Positions 8,177 to 16,934 of a DNA stretch of 64,000 nucleotides are shown piece by piece (the first letter of the stretch is position 1; every line of letters starts with the position of its first letter). A program made the position numbers and the translations under genes. This DNA comes from Dyadobacter sp. CY356 (GTDB lineage Bacteria > Bacteroidota > Bacteroidia > Cytophagales > Spirosomataceae), in NCBI RefSeq assembly GCF_021440195.1, contig NZ_JAJTSZ010000008.1, positions 124,001 through 188,000 of the forward strand. Reading direction: 5' to 3'. The notes below the pieces were generated by a model. It was not told the origin of the DNA. It worked only from the letters and a program-made list of their open reading frames with translations, and did no database searches.

Positions 8177-9892
8177 CTATAAATTCTGTTTTTTTAGTTC
8201 CTCCACGGCGTGGTTAGCGGCCCTCGCAGTCAGTGCCATGTAAGTAATAGAAGGATTTACACAGGATGATGATGCCATCGCCGCACCGTCCGTAACAAAA
8301 ACATTTTTAGCCGCGTGGACCTGATTGAATTTATTAAGGACAGAAGTTTTTGGGTCTTTTCCCATCCGAGCTGTGCCCATATCATGAATTCCTAATCCCA
8401 AATGTGTATCCTGACGATTGAATCCGGTGACATTTTTGAAACCTGCAACTTCAAGCATTTCCACAGCCGCATTCATCATATCTTTCCGCATGGCAATTTC
8501 ATTCGGACCGAAGGCAGCATCAAAAACGATCATTGGAATGCCGTAAGGATCTTTTTTGTCTTTGTCCAGATACATACGGTTTTCAGGGTTTGGCAAAACT
8601 TCTCCAAATCCGCCAAAACCCATTACCCAGCTTCCAGGTTTTGTCATATCTTCTTTAAACGTCGCGCCAAATCCATCCGCAGTAACACCACGTTTCCAGT
8701 CACTTCTGCTGGCACCGCCCTGATAACCAAAACCGCGTAAATAATCCCGCTTATCTGTTCCCCAGTTCCTGAACTTTGGAATGTAAAGTGCATTCGGTCG
8801 TTGTCCGAAAATATAGTCATCCTCAAAACCTTCAATCGTTGCATTCGCACCAACGCCAAGATGATGATCCATAATATTACGTCCAACCTGATCGCTGTCA
8901 TTTCCAAAACCTGTCGGAAAACGGTTTGATTTAGAATTAAGCAGAAGCGCCGCCGAATTCATAGAACCTGCATTCAGGAAAATAATCTTAGCAAAATATT
9001 CTTCAACCGCCAGTGTTTTCTGGTTGACAACCCTGACACCGGTTGCCTTTTGCGTTTTTTCGTCATAAATGATTTCGCTGGCAATGGTATCATGAAGGAC
9101 GGTCAGTTTATCCGTTTTCTTTGCAGCCGGAATTGAGCCGGAAAGGGAGCTGTAATATGCGCCATAGGGGCAACCCCGGGCACATTTGCTGCGATACTGG
9201 CAGGATGCTCTTCCTAGTTCAGTATGCCACGGCTGCGGCTTTGAAAGATTGGCAACGCGCCCGATGGTGATAGGCCGGTTCAGCTTTTTCATCATTTGTT
9301 CTTTAAAATAAAGCTCTGGCGCGCTCATGGGCATAGGCGGCAAAAAATATCCGTCTGGCAAAACTTCCAGGTTTTCTTTTTGTCCGCTGATACCTACAAA
9401 TTTTTCTACGTGCGTATACCAGGGTTCCAGATCTTCATACCGGATCGGCCAGTCCACGCCGATACCTTCTTTGGCATTGGCTTCGAAATCATTTTTGTTG
9501 AAACGATATGATTGTCGGCCCCAATGCATTGATTTTCCACCGGTATGATAAGCCCGGATCCAGTCAAACGGACGTTTTTCTATGTATGGATTTTTCTTAT
9601 CATCTGTAAAAAACTCACCGGTTTCCTCATTCGCCAGATTCCCAAAGCGGCTGTTTGCCCAGTATTCTTCTGCTGAATGAATAGAAATTTTACCACGATG
9701 CTGAAATTCCCAGGGACCCTTCATCGCCGTATCATAATCTTCAATATGTTTCACCTCACGGCCGCGTTCAATCATCAAAACCTGCAATCCTCTTTCTGTG
9801 AGTTCTTTTGCGGCCATTCCGCCCGTCATTCCTGAGCCCACAACTATGGCATCATAGCGGTGGGTTTTATCTACTTTTAAGTTTAAGTTCAT
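8177..9892 (-). CDS. GMC-family FAD oxidoreductase (gluconate/sugar dehydrogenase-like)
   Basis: 571 residues. An FAD-binding Rossmann motif lies at the N-terminus (IVVGSGMTGGMAAKEL, then IERG). The C-terminal GMC signature contains the catalytic His (HDMGTARMG) and the segment SSCVNPSITYMAL. Near the middle is a C-x5-C-x3-C motif (SCQYRSKCARGCPYG), placed as in dehydrogenases related to FAD-dependent glucose dehydrogenase, which carry an iron-sulfur cluster there. The gluconate 2-dehydrogenase subunit 3-like gene lies 11 bp upstream and carries the Tat signal; this subunit has none, so the pair is probably exported together. The alcohol or sugar substrate is unknown. Confidence 0.85.
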   Translation of the reverse strand: MNLNLKVDKTHRYDAIVVGSGMTGGMAAKELTERGLQVLMIERGREVKHIEDYDTAMKGPWEFQHRGKISIHSAEEYWANSRFGNLANEETGEFFTDDKKNPYIEKRPFDWIRAYHTGGKSMHWGRQSYRFNKNDFEANAKEGIGVDWPIRYEDLEPWYTHVEKFVGISGQKENLEVLPDGYFLPPMPMSAPELYFKEQMMKKLNRPITIGRVANLSKPQPWHTELGRASCQYRSKCARGCPYGAYYSSLSGSIPAAKKTDKLTVLHDTIASEIIYDEKTQKATGVRVVNQKTLAVEEYFAKIIFLNAGSMNSAALLLNSKSNRFPTGFGNDSDQVGRNIMDHHLGVGANATIEGFEDDYIFGQRPNALYIPKFRNWGTDKRDYLRGFGYQGGASRSDWKRGVTADGFGATFKEDMTKPGSWVMGFGGFGEVLPNPENRMYLDKDKKDPYGIPMIVFDAAFGPNEIAMRKDMMNAAVEMLEVAGFKNVTGFNRQDTHLGLGIHDMGTARMGKDPKTSVLNKFNQVHAAKNVFVTDGAAMASSSCVNPSITYMALTARAANHAVEELKKQNL

Positions 9893-9903
9893 GGTGATCT
9901 GGC

Positions 9904-10512
9904 TCAGTAAGCAAATGATTTTTGATTCGGTTTCAGTTTTATCATTTCCAGCTTTCCGGGAATGGGCACATAGTTAAATGAGGATTTTAAACCTTCGTCT
10001 GATGTGTAATAACCAAGCAAAGTCAGCTCTTTCATCAACCTCCAGAAGGGCAGACCTTTTGCCTGTTCTTTCATTTGCTCCCGATCGTCATTGTCGCCCA
10101 TTTTGGTTTGCTGGACCTGGTAAACTTTCATTTGTTCCACAGCATTTAGCTCAATATTTTTAAGCATCTCTGTTTTTTGCATTGGATTTAGCGATAGAAA
10201 TTTTTTGCTTTCAAGATCAGCCAAACCTTCTGCAAAACTAAGATGTTCTGGTGTACGGTAACAATCCTGAATCATCATCACGACAAAAGCAGGAACGCCG
10301 GTATCCTTTGCACCTGGCGTGTTTGTTTTTGGAATGATGATTTCCGCAACTTCTTCAATAATCAATTTTTGATTATCTGAAAGTGTAAAGTTGCCGGGCG
10401 AGGCTTTTACAGATATATTGTTTTCCCGGTAATTCATCGCCATCAATGTTGGCGCAGAAAATGCTCCCCCCATCAGCAGAGCAACATTCCTAATGGCATT
10501 TCTTCTGTTCAT
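9904..10512 (-). CDS. Gluconate 2-dehydrogenase subunit 3 family protein
   Basis: 202 residues. The N-terminus carries twin arginines and a hydrophobic stretch (MNRRNAIRNVALLMGGAFSA), consistent with a Tat signal. The body matches the gluconate 2-dehydrogenase subunit 3 pattern (IIEEVAEIIIPKTNTPGAKD, VPAFV). It is the first gene of a two-gene operon with the GMC oxidoreductase, 11 bp away. It is expected to act as a chaperone and export partner for the cofactor-loaded catalytic subunit. Confidence 0.85.
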   Translation of the reverse strand: MNRRNAIRNVALLMGGAFSAPTLMAMNYRENNISVKASPGNFTLSDNQKLIIEEVAEIIIPKTNTPGAKDTGVPAFVVMMIQDCYRTPEHLSFAEGLADLESKKFLSLNPMQKTEMLKNIELNAVEQMKVYQVQQTKMGDNDDREQMKEQAKGLPFWRLMKELTLLGYYTSDEGLKSSFNYVPIPGKLEMIKLKPNQKSFAY

Positions 10513-10639
10513 TATTTTGATATTTATATTGACAGTAAGCAGATTAAGTCAAAAAATAAGTAGGAGCCTAAGCGTACTTTGATAAAAGATGATGGGTTGA
10601 AAAAAATACTTTGCTGTTGTAGAACCAGGTAAGAAGGAA

Positions 10640-10736
10640 GGTTTCACGCAAAGGCGCAAAGTTGAAAACGCCAAGGCCGAAAAATTCAAATTTTTGCGTT
10701 CTCTGCTTATTTTACTTATCTGCTCTGCGAGAAACC
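10640..10736. repeat. Intergenic inverted repeat with GCAAAG-type motifs
   Basis: The 319-bp gap from 10513 to 10831 holds promoters for both flanking operons plus this element. The left end reads GGTTTCACGCAAAGGCGCAAAG (given in two parts: GGTTTCACGCAAAGG, then CGCAAAG). The right end, TGCTCTGCGAGAAACC at 10721-10736, is its imperfect inverse, matching 12 of 16 positions. Repeats of this GCAAAGGCGCAAAG type are scattered through many Bacteroidota genomes (recalled knowledge). No ORF is seen inside. Confidence 0.55.
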
Positions 10737-10831
10737 CACCAAAAAAATATTTATTTTGACAAATTTTAAACTGCTAAGCCAACTTCTTTGTTTATTACAA
10801 ATCAGATTATTGATTACTTGACTTTATAAGC

Positions 10832-11182
10832 ATGAATTGGATAACATTAACATCAGAAAAAGAAGTAGAAGAACTTGCAAACTCGGGAGAGTTATCCCTG
10901 ATTTACAAACATAGTCCACGTTGTATGACCAGCCTGATGGCGTTCAGGAATATGAAATCAGGATCGGAAGCAGATTATGCCGTTCCTTTTTATATTGTGG
11001 ATGTGATTCAAAACCGTGATATTTCCCGTTTTGTAGCTGAAAAATTTAATATCAGACATGAGTCGCCACAGGTTTTAATTGTAAAAGACGGCAAATGTGT
11101 TTTCGACACTTCGCATGAATCGATTGTTTTAAAAAATATCTCGGCTAAGATCAGCAGCCTGGACAAGGAGTTAAGCAATTAA
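10832..11182 (+). CDS. ytxJ: Bacillithiol-system monothiol bacilliredoxin, YtxJ-like
   Basis: 116 residues with a thioredoxin-like fold and no signal peptide. The single active-site Cys lies in YKHSPRCMTS, where the YtxJ family has a comparable HS-x-x-C motif. The cis-Pro loop is seen in HESPQVLIVKDGK. YtxJ-type proteins are proposed to remove bacillithiol from S-bacillithiolated proteins, and bacillithiol is made by many Bacteroidota. The gene stands alone on the plus strand and the next gene begins 37 bp later. Confidence 0.85.
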   Translation: MNWITLTSEKEVEELANSGELSLIYKHSPRCMTSLMAFRNMKSGSEADYAVPFYIVDVIQNRDISRFVAEKFNIRHESPQVLIVKDGKCVFDTSHESIVLKNISAKISSLDKELSN

Positions 11183-11219
11183 TTTGTCTTCTATCGTTTC
11201 TTAACTCAAAATTCTCCTT

Positions 11220-11783
11220 GTGAAAAAAGTACAACTTTTGTTATTGATATTAAGTCTTGTGAGCTTTCGTAGTTTTGGCCAGGACGGTTATTTGCCGGTG
11301 GATAACCAGAAAAAAGTAGTTTACACAGATGTGGCAAGTTTGGAAAAAACGAAAGACGTACTGTATCAAAATGCACAAAAATGGGTTGTAAAAACCTTTG
11401 GGAATTACCAGAATGTTGTTGTTTCAGAGAATAAGCAATCTGGAAAACTGGTTTTGAACAGTTATACGCCTGTATCAACACCGTCATTTGAATATCTGCG
11501 TTATACGTTGATTGTTGATTGTGAGGATAATAAATACCACGTAACGATTAATGAAGTGGAAGGAATCTCAAAAAGTCAGACTGTAACTTCAATAGGGAAA
11601 AAGCAGAATGACGAGATACTGGAAAAGGAAATTCTTTTAAAAACCGAATCTGGCCGAAAGAAAAAATCGATAGCAGAGGAGGCACTTAAACAGGCAAAAG
11701 TTGACAATGATCAGATTAATCAGGCCATGTATGGTTTGCTTGCTTCCCTGAAATTAGCTATGTCTGCGGATGGAGATTTGTAA
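11220..11783 (+). CDS. Secreted DUF4468 domain protein
   Basis: 187 residues with a GTG start and a signal peptide (VQLLLLILSLVSFRSFGQ). The mature N-terminal domain resembles DUF4468: a strand and helix with a WVVKTFGNYQNVV segment, then SGKLVLNSYTPV. The C-terminal third is charged and helical. Such proteins are common in Bacteroidota and have no assigned function; the fold is thought to be TATA-binding-protein-like. The neighbours give no clear hint. Confidence 0.75.
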   Translation: MKKVQLLLLILSLVSFRSFGQDGYLPVDNQKKVVYTDVASLEKTKDVLYQNAQKWVVKTFGNYQNVVVSENKQSGKLVLNSYTPVSTPSFEYLRYTLIVDCEDNKYHVTINEVEGISKSQTVTSIGKKQNDEILEKEILLKTESGRKKKSIAEEALKQAKVDNDQINQAMYGLLASLKLAMSADGDL

Positions 11784-11810
11784 GTATTATATTAACAGAC
11801 GTTTCATAAG

Positions 11811-14129
11811 TTACATTACTTTGATATTATTCTCTTTGAATTTTTTGAGTAATTGTTCCAGAACAAAACTTTTGAACGTAGCTTCAACATAAACACTGCT
11901 TACCCAAACCAAAACTTTAAGCTCAACGCTGTCAACTGTGATGGCGTTGAACAAAATTTGTCTTGGTGCGTTTTTGATAATATCATCAGCCTGATCAACT
12001 ACTTCGTTGATTAGGCTTTTTACAAGTTCGAGATCCGTTTCAATGTTTACCTTGAACATCAATTCGCTTTTCAGACTAGAATTTTTTTGAGTATAGTTAA
12101 CGAGCCGGCCTGATAATAAATCGCCATTTGGAATAATAACCCGCGATCCTTGCGGCGTCAGCATTTTACTGGAACGGATACCTATATCCAGTACTTTTCC
12201 CTTCTTATCCGCAAGTTCAATGTAATCACCAATATTGAAAGGTTTTTCGAAAATCAGAATAATGCCGGACACAAAGTTGTTGATCACATTTTGAAGCCCC
12301 AGCCCGATACCGACGCCCAGCGCTCCAATCAAAACCGTTATTTTGTCAAGCGGAACACCTGAGACGGTAATGGCAAAAAGGAAACCTAATACGATTATAA
12401 TTAAGCGTATTAATGCGAGTTTAGAGTTTTTTTCTACGGCACTGCTTCCGAAACTGGTGTCTTTTTCTCCGAAAAGTATTCCAATATTCTTTTGTAACTG
12501 ATTGGAAATAAATATAATGACAATGAAAAATAAAATATTTCCGAAGGTGAAAGTGATACTGCCGAAAGTGCGTGGTTTTATTAAAAGTTGTTGAGACAAG
12601 TCGACAAAAGTATCTATGATGTTAAGGTTGATAGCAAAAACCAGCAGCCAAAGCACGACCGATAAAAACGCTAACATTCTGTTAAATGTAGTCCTTACCT
12701 TTGTGATATTAAGTCTTGAAAATAATCCTCCCGAACAGGAACTTACCTTAATTTGCAATTCCATCGCTTCCAAAACAACCTGAATAAAAACGGCCAGACT
12801 TATCACCTGGATTAACCCGTTTATAGCAGTAAGATTAAATGATTTTGACAAACTGATTCGTCCGAAAATATTCAGCAAAACAGAAAGAATATTCAAAATC
12901 ACATAAATTACCACGACAGGTTTAATGAATTTTTTCTCAAAATTGGCTTCTTTCATTTTTCTGTAAAGCCAGATGCCAAAATAAATGGAAAGTCCGTTTA
13001 AACCTATATACAGTATGCGAAGAACAAAACTTTCATTGACAAAGGCATTGCTGAAAATTACCAGTACGTACAAGCCAATAATCTCAAACCAGACACGAAG
13101 CTGATTTTTTGGAAGTCGGCGGTATAAAAAGATTGTAAGTGTGATCAGGAGAAAAAACTGATTTAACTCAATATAAATGGCCGGAGAATCAGGTTCAAAT
13201 AGCGGGGTTATGTTGAATAAGACGACCAGCGTGGATAAGATTGGAATGCGGCCGACATAATTAAACTTTAATTCACCTATGGTTTTAGATAATTCCGGTT
13301 TTCCGGCAAGTCTGAAATTGATGTATACCCACCAGAAAAATCCAGCGCAGACGAGCAGCAGTAATATTCGGTTGTCCCAGGTTGAATTGAAAAAATAGCG
13401 TAAAATTTTATCCTGGCCAAAATACGAAACCTTGACAAGCTTACTGATTTTATCGGTACTGTCAAGCTTTGTCGCATTCCATAAATAACTGTATTCTTTG
13501 TTTAAAACATTTTTGCCGGATTCTCTGAGATAATCATCAACAACCGATTGCAGGTCAGTTGTTTTGAAATAAACGGTTGAAACTTCGGCTAATAAACGGC
13601 TGACTGTATCTAGGTTGGCCACGGTTATCTTACCGGTTTCCTGTAAACGAATTCTGACATCTGCAATTTGCTGAGCATAAAACTGGCGTTGCGTTGTGTC
13701 CTTATTATCAACCATTAACAACGAATCTCTACCAAACTGGATAACCTGTTCGGACATACGTTGCAGTTCAGAGTTATATTTTGACAGGGATTTTCGCCAC
13801 GAACCGGTTTTGAGCTGTGCATCGGTCAGCATTAGCCGATAATTCAAAAGATTTTTTGAATCCGGAATCGTTTTATCAACCTGCATCGCAGAGTCGATCT
13901 GGGCAACATTGACCTTGATACGTTGAAGAAAAAGCCTGATTTTCTCTCCGTCATATCCTTTTTTATTAGCGGCATTTATATCATTAATCGCTGCCTGATA
14001 TTTTTCAAGACGAAATAATAAAGTGTCTGGTATAACAACACTGGAATCGATCGCTATTTTTTTATTTTGGGCAAAAGTGGAAAATCCCTGGACCAGAAGG
14101 ACTGCCAGAAAAATTAATTTAAAACGCAT
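11811..14129 (-). CDS. Large MscS-family mechanosensitive channel
   Basis: 772 residues from the ATG at 14129, which gives a clean signal peptide (MRFKLIFLAVLLVQGFSTFA); an upstream ATG at 14168 would add 13 residues. A periplasmic helical domain (to about residue 240) is followed by many transmembrane helices. The last part carries the MscS pore and beta domain: GLGLQNVINNFVSGIILIFE, then FNIGDYIEL and VIIPNGDLLSGRLVNYT. It is of the long MscK/YbdG-like type. It is expected to open on hypo-osmotic shock. Monocistronic. Confidence 0.88.
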   Translation of the reverse strand: MRFKLIFLAVLLVQGFSTFAQNKKIAIDSSVVIPDTLLFRLEKYQAAINDINAANKKGYDGEKIRLFLQRIKVNVAQIDSAMQVDKTIPDSKNLLNYRLMLTDAQLKTGSWRKSLSKYNSELQRMSEQVIQFGRDSLLMVDNKDTTQRQFYAQQIADVRIRLQETGKITVANLDTVSRLLAEVSTVYFKTTDLQSVVDDYLRESGKNVLNKEYSYLWNATKLDSTDKISKLVKVSYFGQDKILRYFFNSTWDNRILLLLVCAGFFWWVYINFRLAGKPELSKTIGELKFNYVGRIPILSTLVVLFNITPLFEPDSPAIYIELNQFFLLITLTIFLYRRLPKNQLRVWFEIIGLYVLVIFSNAFVNESFVLRILYIGLNGLSIYFGIWLYRKMKEANFEKKFIKPVVVIYVILNILSVLLNIFGRISLSKSFNLTAINGLIQVISLAVFIQVVLEAMELQIKVSSCSGGLFSRLNITKVRTTFNRMLAFLSVVLWLLVFAINLNIIDTFVDLSQQLLIKPRTFGSITFTFGNILFFIVIIFISNQLQKNIGILFGEKDTSFGSSAVEKNSKLALIRLIIIVLGFLFAITVSGVPLDKITVLIGALGVGIGLGLQNVINNFVSGIILIFEKPFNIGDYIELADKKGKVLDIGIRSSKMLTPQGSRVIIPNGDLLSGRLVNYTQKNSSLKSELMFKVNIETDLELVKSLINEVVDQADDIIKNAPRQILFNAITVDSVELKVLVWVSSVYVEATFKSFVLEQLLKKFKENNIKVM

Positions 14130-14233
14130 ATTGAATTGAAACAGACTTGCTGCAATGAATTTTCTCATTTCAGATTATTAAATGATCGCATGAAAATCGA
14201 CTGCAAATAACATGCCTGATAGCGAAAATAAAA

Positions 14234-14275
14234 AGCCAGCAATGATATAACCGAATGGTTACACGATTGCTGGCT
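14234..14275 (-). terminator. Rho-independent terminator of the FtsX/MacB permease gene
   Basis: A perfect 10-bp stem (AGCCAGCAAT at 14234-14243 with ATTGCTGGCT at 14266-14275). On the minus strand it is followed by a T-rich tract, as expected just after the end of the gene that stops at 14296. Confidence 0.75.
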
Positions 14276-14295
14276 GACTATTTTTATAAAATGGC

Positions 14296-16716
14296 TTATT
14301 CCATGCGGATCGATGTAACTGGATTAATGAGCGCCGTTTTGATACTCTGATAACTAACGGTGAGCAATGCAATCGCAATGGCAAACAGACCGGAGATTGC
14401 AAACACCCACCATTCAATTGAAATTCTGTATTCAAAATCCTGCAACCATTGGGTCATTATGTACCAGGCAACCGGTATTGCGAGTACCAATGCCACAAGG
14501 ACAAGTTTGATGAATTCACCAGATAGCAATGTTACAATGCTGCCAATGGATGCGCCCAAAACTTTTCTTACGCCAATTTCTTTGGTACGTTGCTGCGCCG
14601 TAAAAGTAGCTAATCCAAAGAGTCCAAGTGATGCCACAAAAATGGTCAGGCCTGCAAATATCCCCAAAATTGAACCAGTCTTTTGTTCGGCCTGGTAAGT
14701 ATTGTTATATCTTTCATCCAGAAACGAGAATGAAAATGGCTGTTCTGATTTATATGCCTTGTACTTATCTTCCATGTTTGCAAGCAGATTTTTCATTTCT
14801 TTGGTCTTTACTTTGACAAGAAAATTGCCGGCATCTTTACCAAGAATCATAACAAGTGGTGTAATTTTTTCATGCAAGGATTTGAAATGGAAATCTTTAA
14901 CCACGCCAATTACACGGTATGTTCCTTTTCCGCCCTCATTATTTGTATTGGTTATAGTCCGGTCAATCGCGTCCTTCTTAAATCCAAGCATGGCTGCGGC
15001 TGTTTCATTAATAATAACACCAGAGGAATCATTTCCAAACTCCTTTGAAAAATTGCGTCCGGCAGCCATTTCCATACCCAGGGTTGGGATATAACTTGCA
15101 TCAACATCATATCGGAGGGTTTTCACCAGCTGTGTATTTTTGTCATCCGGATACACCATATAATTATTATTGTAGGAAGGACCGGCCGGAATGTAGCTCG
15201 ATGAACTGACATGGCTCACACGTGGGTCGCGAAGCAGCTCTTCTTTAAACATTTCCTTATTCGTTTCACCTAACGACCAGGTGTCGATGACCAGCACCTG
15301 ATCTTTGCTGTATCCCAGCTTTTTATTTTGGATAAAACGTAGTTGCTGATACACCACTGTCGTTCCGACGATTAGTGTTATGGAAATAAAAAACTGAACA
15401 ACTACCAGGCCACTTCGTAAACTGATACTTTTTCTCTCCCTGACCATTCTTCCTTTCAGCACTAAAATCGGTTTAAACGAAGAAAGAAAAAATGCAGGAT
15501 AACTACCAGCCAATATGCCGACCACAAGACCAAAAAGAACGAGGCTTGGTAAAAGTGACGGGATAGCAGTAAATTGAAGTGTCAGATTTTTACCTGACAA
15601 ACTATTAAAAAGTGGTAAAGCCAGATAACCAAAAATGACGGCCAGAATCATGGCGATGGATGTTAGTAATATGGATTCCAGCAAAAATTGATATACCAGT
15701 TCTTTCCTTTCCGAACCCATCACTTTTCTCACCCCAACTTCACGGGCACGTTTTGAAGCACCGGCCGTAGAAAGGTTCATGAAATTGATACAGGCAATGA
15801 CAAGCATAATAATGGCAACCGCTCCAAAAATGTAGACGTATTTGATATCGCCATTATTGCCAAGATCATAACCAAAATCAGAATGCAGGTGGATGTCCGT
15901 CAGGGGCTGTAAATATAGACCAAGATTATTGCCGCTTTTACGGAATTCATCCATCGTTACGCCCATGGCTACCTTCAATTGTGGTGCCATGTATTTTTCT
16001 ACTGTTTGTGGAAGTTTGGCTTCAAGCTTTTTGTAATCATATCCCTTCGGTAATACCAGATAAGTAAAATATTCCGACGTCATCCAGGACGATGACCTGG
16101 AATCGGGATAACCAGCCATGGAAGCAAATATATCAAAATGAAAATGTGAATTTTCCGGTACTTTTTCAATTACGCCAGTTACCTTATAAGCTGTATTTTC
16201 TCCTTTGAAATTAATAACCCGGCCAATAGGGTCCGAATTGCCAAAGTACTTATCGGCCAGTTTTTGAGTAATGACCAGCGAATTTGGTTCCATTAAGGCA
16301 GTTTTGGCGTCGCCTTTCAGAAGAGGAAGTGTAAAAACCTGGAAAAAGTTAGAATCTGCAAAAGCCAGATTATCTCCTGAATATTGTTTTTCTCCCAGCA
16401 CAACCTTTGGGGAACCTCCGTGCCGTAAACGAGTAGCGGAAAGTACCTCCGGATAATCTGCTTTAAGTGCCTGAGCCGTCGGCGGCATCACATGCGCCTC
16501 ATTCAATTTTCCACCCTGCATCGTGCCTTTTAAAATCACACGGACAATCTGACCGGCTTTTTCATTATATCTGTCAAAGCTCAGCTCATCAAGCACATAC
16601 AGACTGATTAGCATACAGGATGCGAGACCGATCGCCAGACCGATAATATTGATGGCAGAAAACGCACGGTTCCGGACAAGACTCCGCCAGGCGATTTTAA
16701 AATAGTTTTGCAGCAT
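14296..16716 (-). CDS. ABC transporter permease of the MacB/FtsX type
   Basis: 806 residues. It has two halves, each with a MacB periplasmic core domain and an FtsX permease domain. The first half begins MLQNYFKIAWRSLVRNRA and ends with a three-helix FtsX unit (about 285-440, with KRAREVGVRKVMGS). The second half ends in the last FtsX unit (QQRTKEIGVRKVLGAS). This double-FtsX, 800-residue architecture is common in Bacteroidota and is usually linked to efflux or envelope mechanotransmission. No ATPase gene is adjacent, so the ATP-binding partner must be elsewhere. Confidence 0.88.
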   Translation of the reverse strand: MLQNYFKIAWRSLVRNRAFSAINIIGLAIGLASCMLISLYVLDELSFDRYNEKAGQIVRVILKGTMQGGKLNEAHVMPPTAQALKADYPEVLSATRLRHGGSPKVVLGEKQYSGDNLAFADSNFFQVFTLPLLKGDAKTALMEPNSLVITQKLADKYFGNSDPIGRVINFKGENTAYKVTGVIEKVPENSHFHFDIFASMAGYPDSRSSSWMTSEYFTYLVLPKGYDYKKLEAKLPQTVEKYMAPQLKVAMGVTMDEFRKSGNNLGLYLQPLTDIHLHSDFGYDLGNNGDIKYVYIFGAVAIIMLVIACINFMNLSTAGASKRAREVGVRKVMGSERKELVYQFLLESILLTSIAMILAVIFGYLALPLFNSLSGKNLTLQFTAIPSLLPSLVLFGLVVGILAGSYPAFFLSSFKPILVLKGRMVRERKSISLRSGLVVVQFFISITLIVGTTVVYQQLRFIQNKKLGYSKDQVLVIDTWSLGETNKEMFKEELLRDPRVSHVSSSSYIPAGPSYNNNYMVYPDDKNTQLVKTLRYDVDASYIPTLGMEMAAGRNFSKEFGNDSSGVIINETAAAMLGFKKDAIDRTITNTNNEGGKGTYRVIGVVKDFHFKSLHEKITPLVMILGKDAGNFLVKVKTKEMKNLLANMEDKYKAYKSEQPFSFSFLDERYNNTYQAEQKTGSILGIFAGLTIFVASLGLFGLATFTAQQRTKEIGVRKVLGASIGSIVTLLSGEFIKLVLVALVLAIPVAWYIMTQWLQDFEYRISIEWWVFAISGLFAIAIALLTVSYQSIKTALINPVTSIRME

Positions 16717-16906
16717 GATATAAAGATAGTTAGCCTTCCTGCTATTTACTCCAATTTTATGCCATTAAAATAGAGTTCTCATATTCAATCAGATAGCTAT
16801 TTTATCAAGAATAATTTCGTTCACCAGCGTACTTGAAGTGTTCGTTATCGGACACGTCAGGCCATAATGAAATGTGTTTTTTAGACTACAAACGGTAGTA
16901 AAGCCC

Positions 16907-16914
16907 TATTTTTG
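16907..16914 (+). promoter_or_regulatory. -7 element before the SulP gene
   Basis: TATTTTTG matches the Bacteroidota -7 consensus TAnnTTTG and lies 21 bp before the ATG. No clear -33 element was found. The rest of the 218-bp gap shows nothing else. Confidence 0.45.
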
Positions 16915-16934
16915 CAATCATATTAACTTGACTA

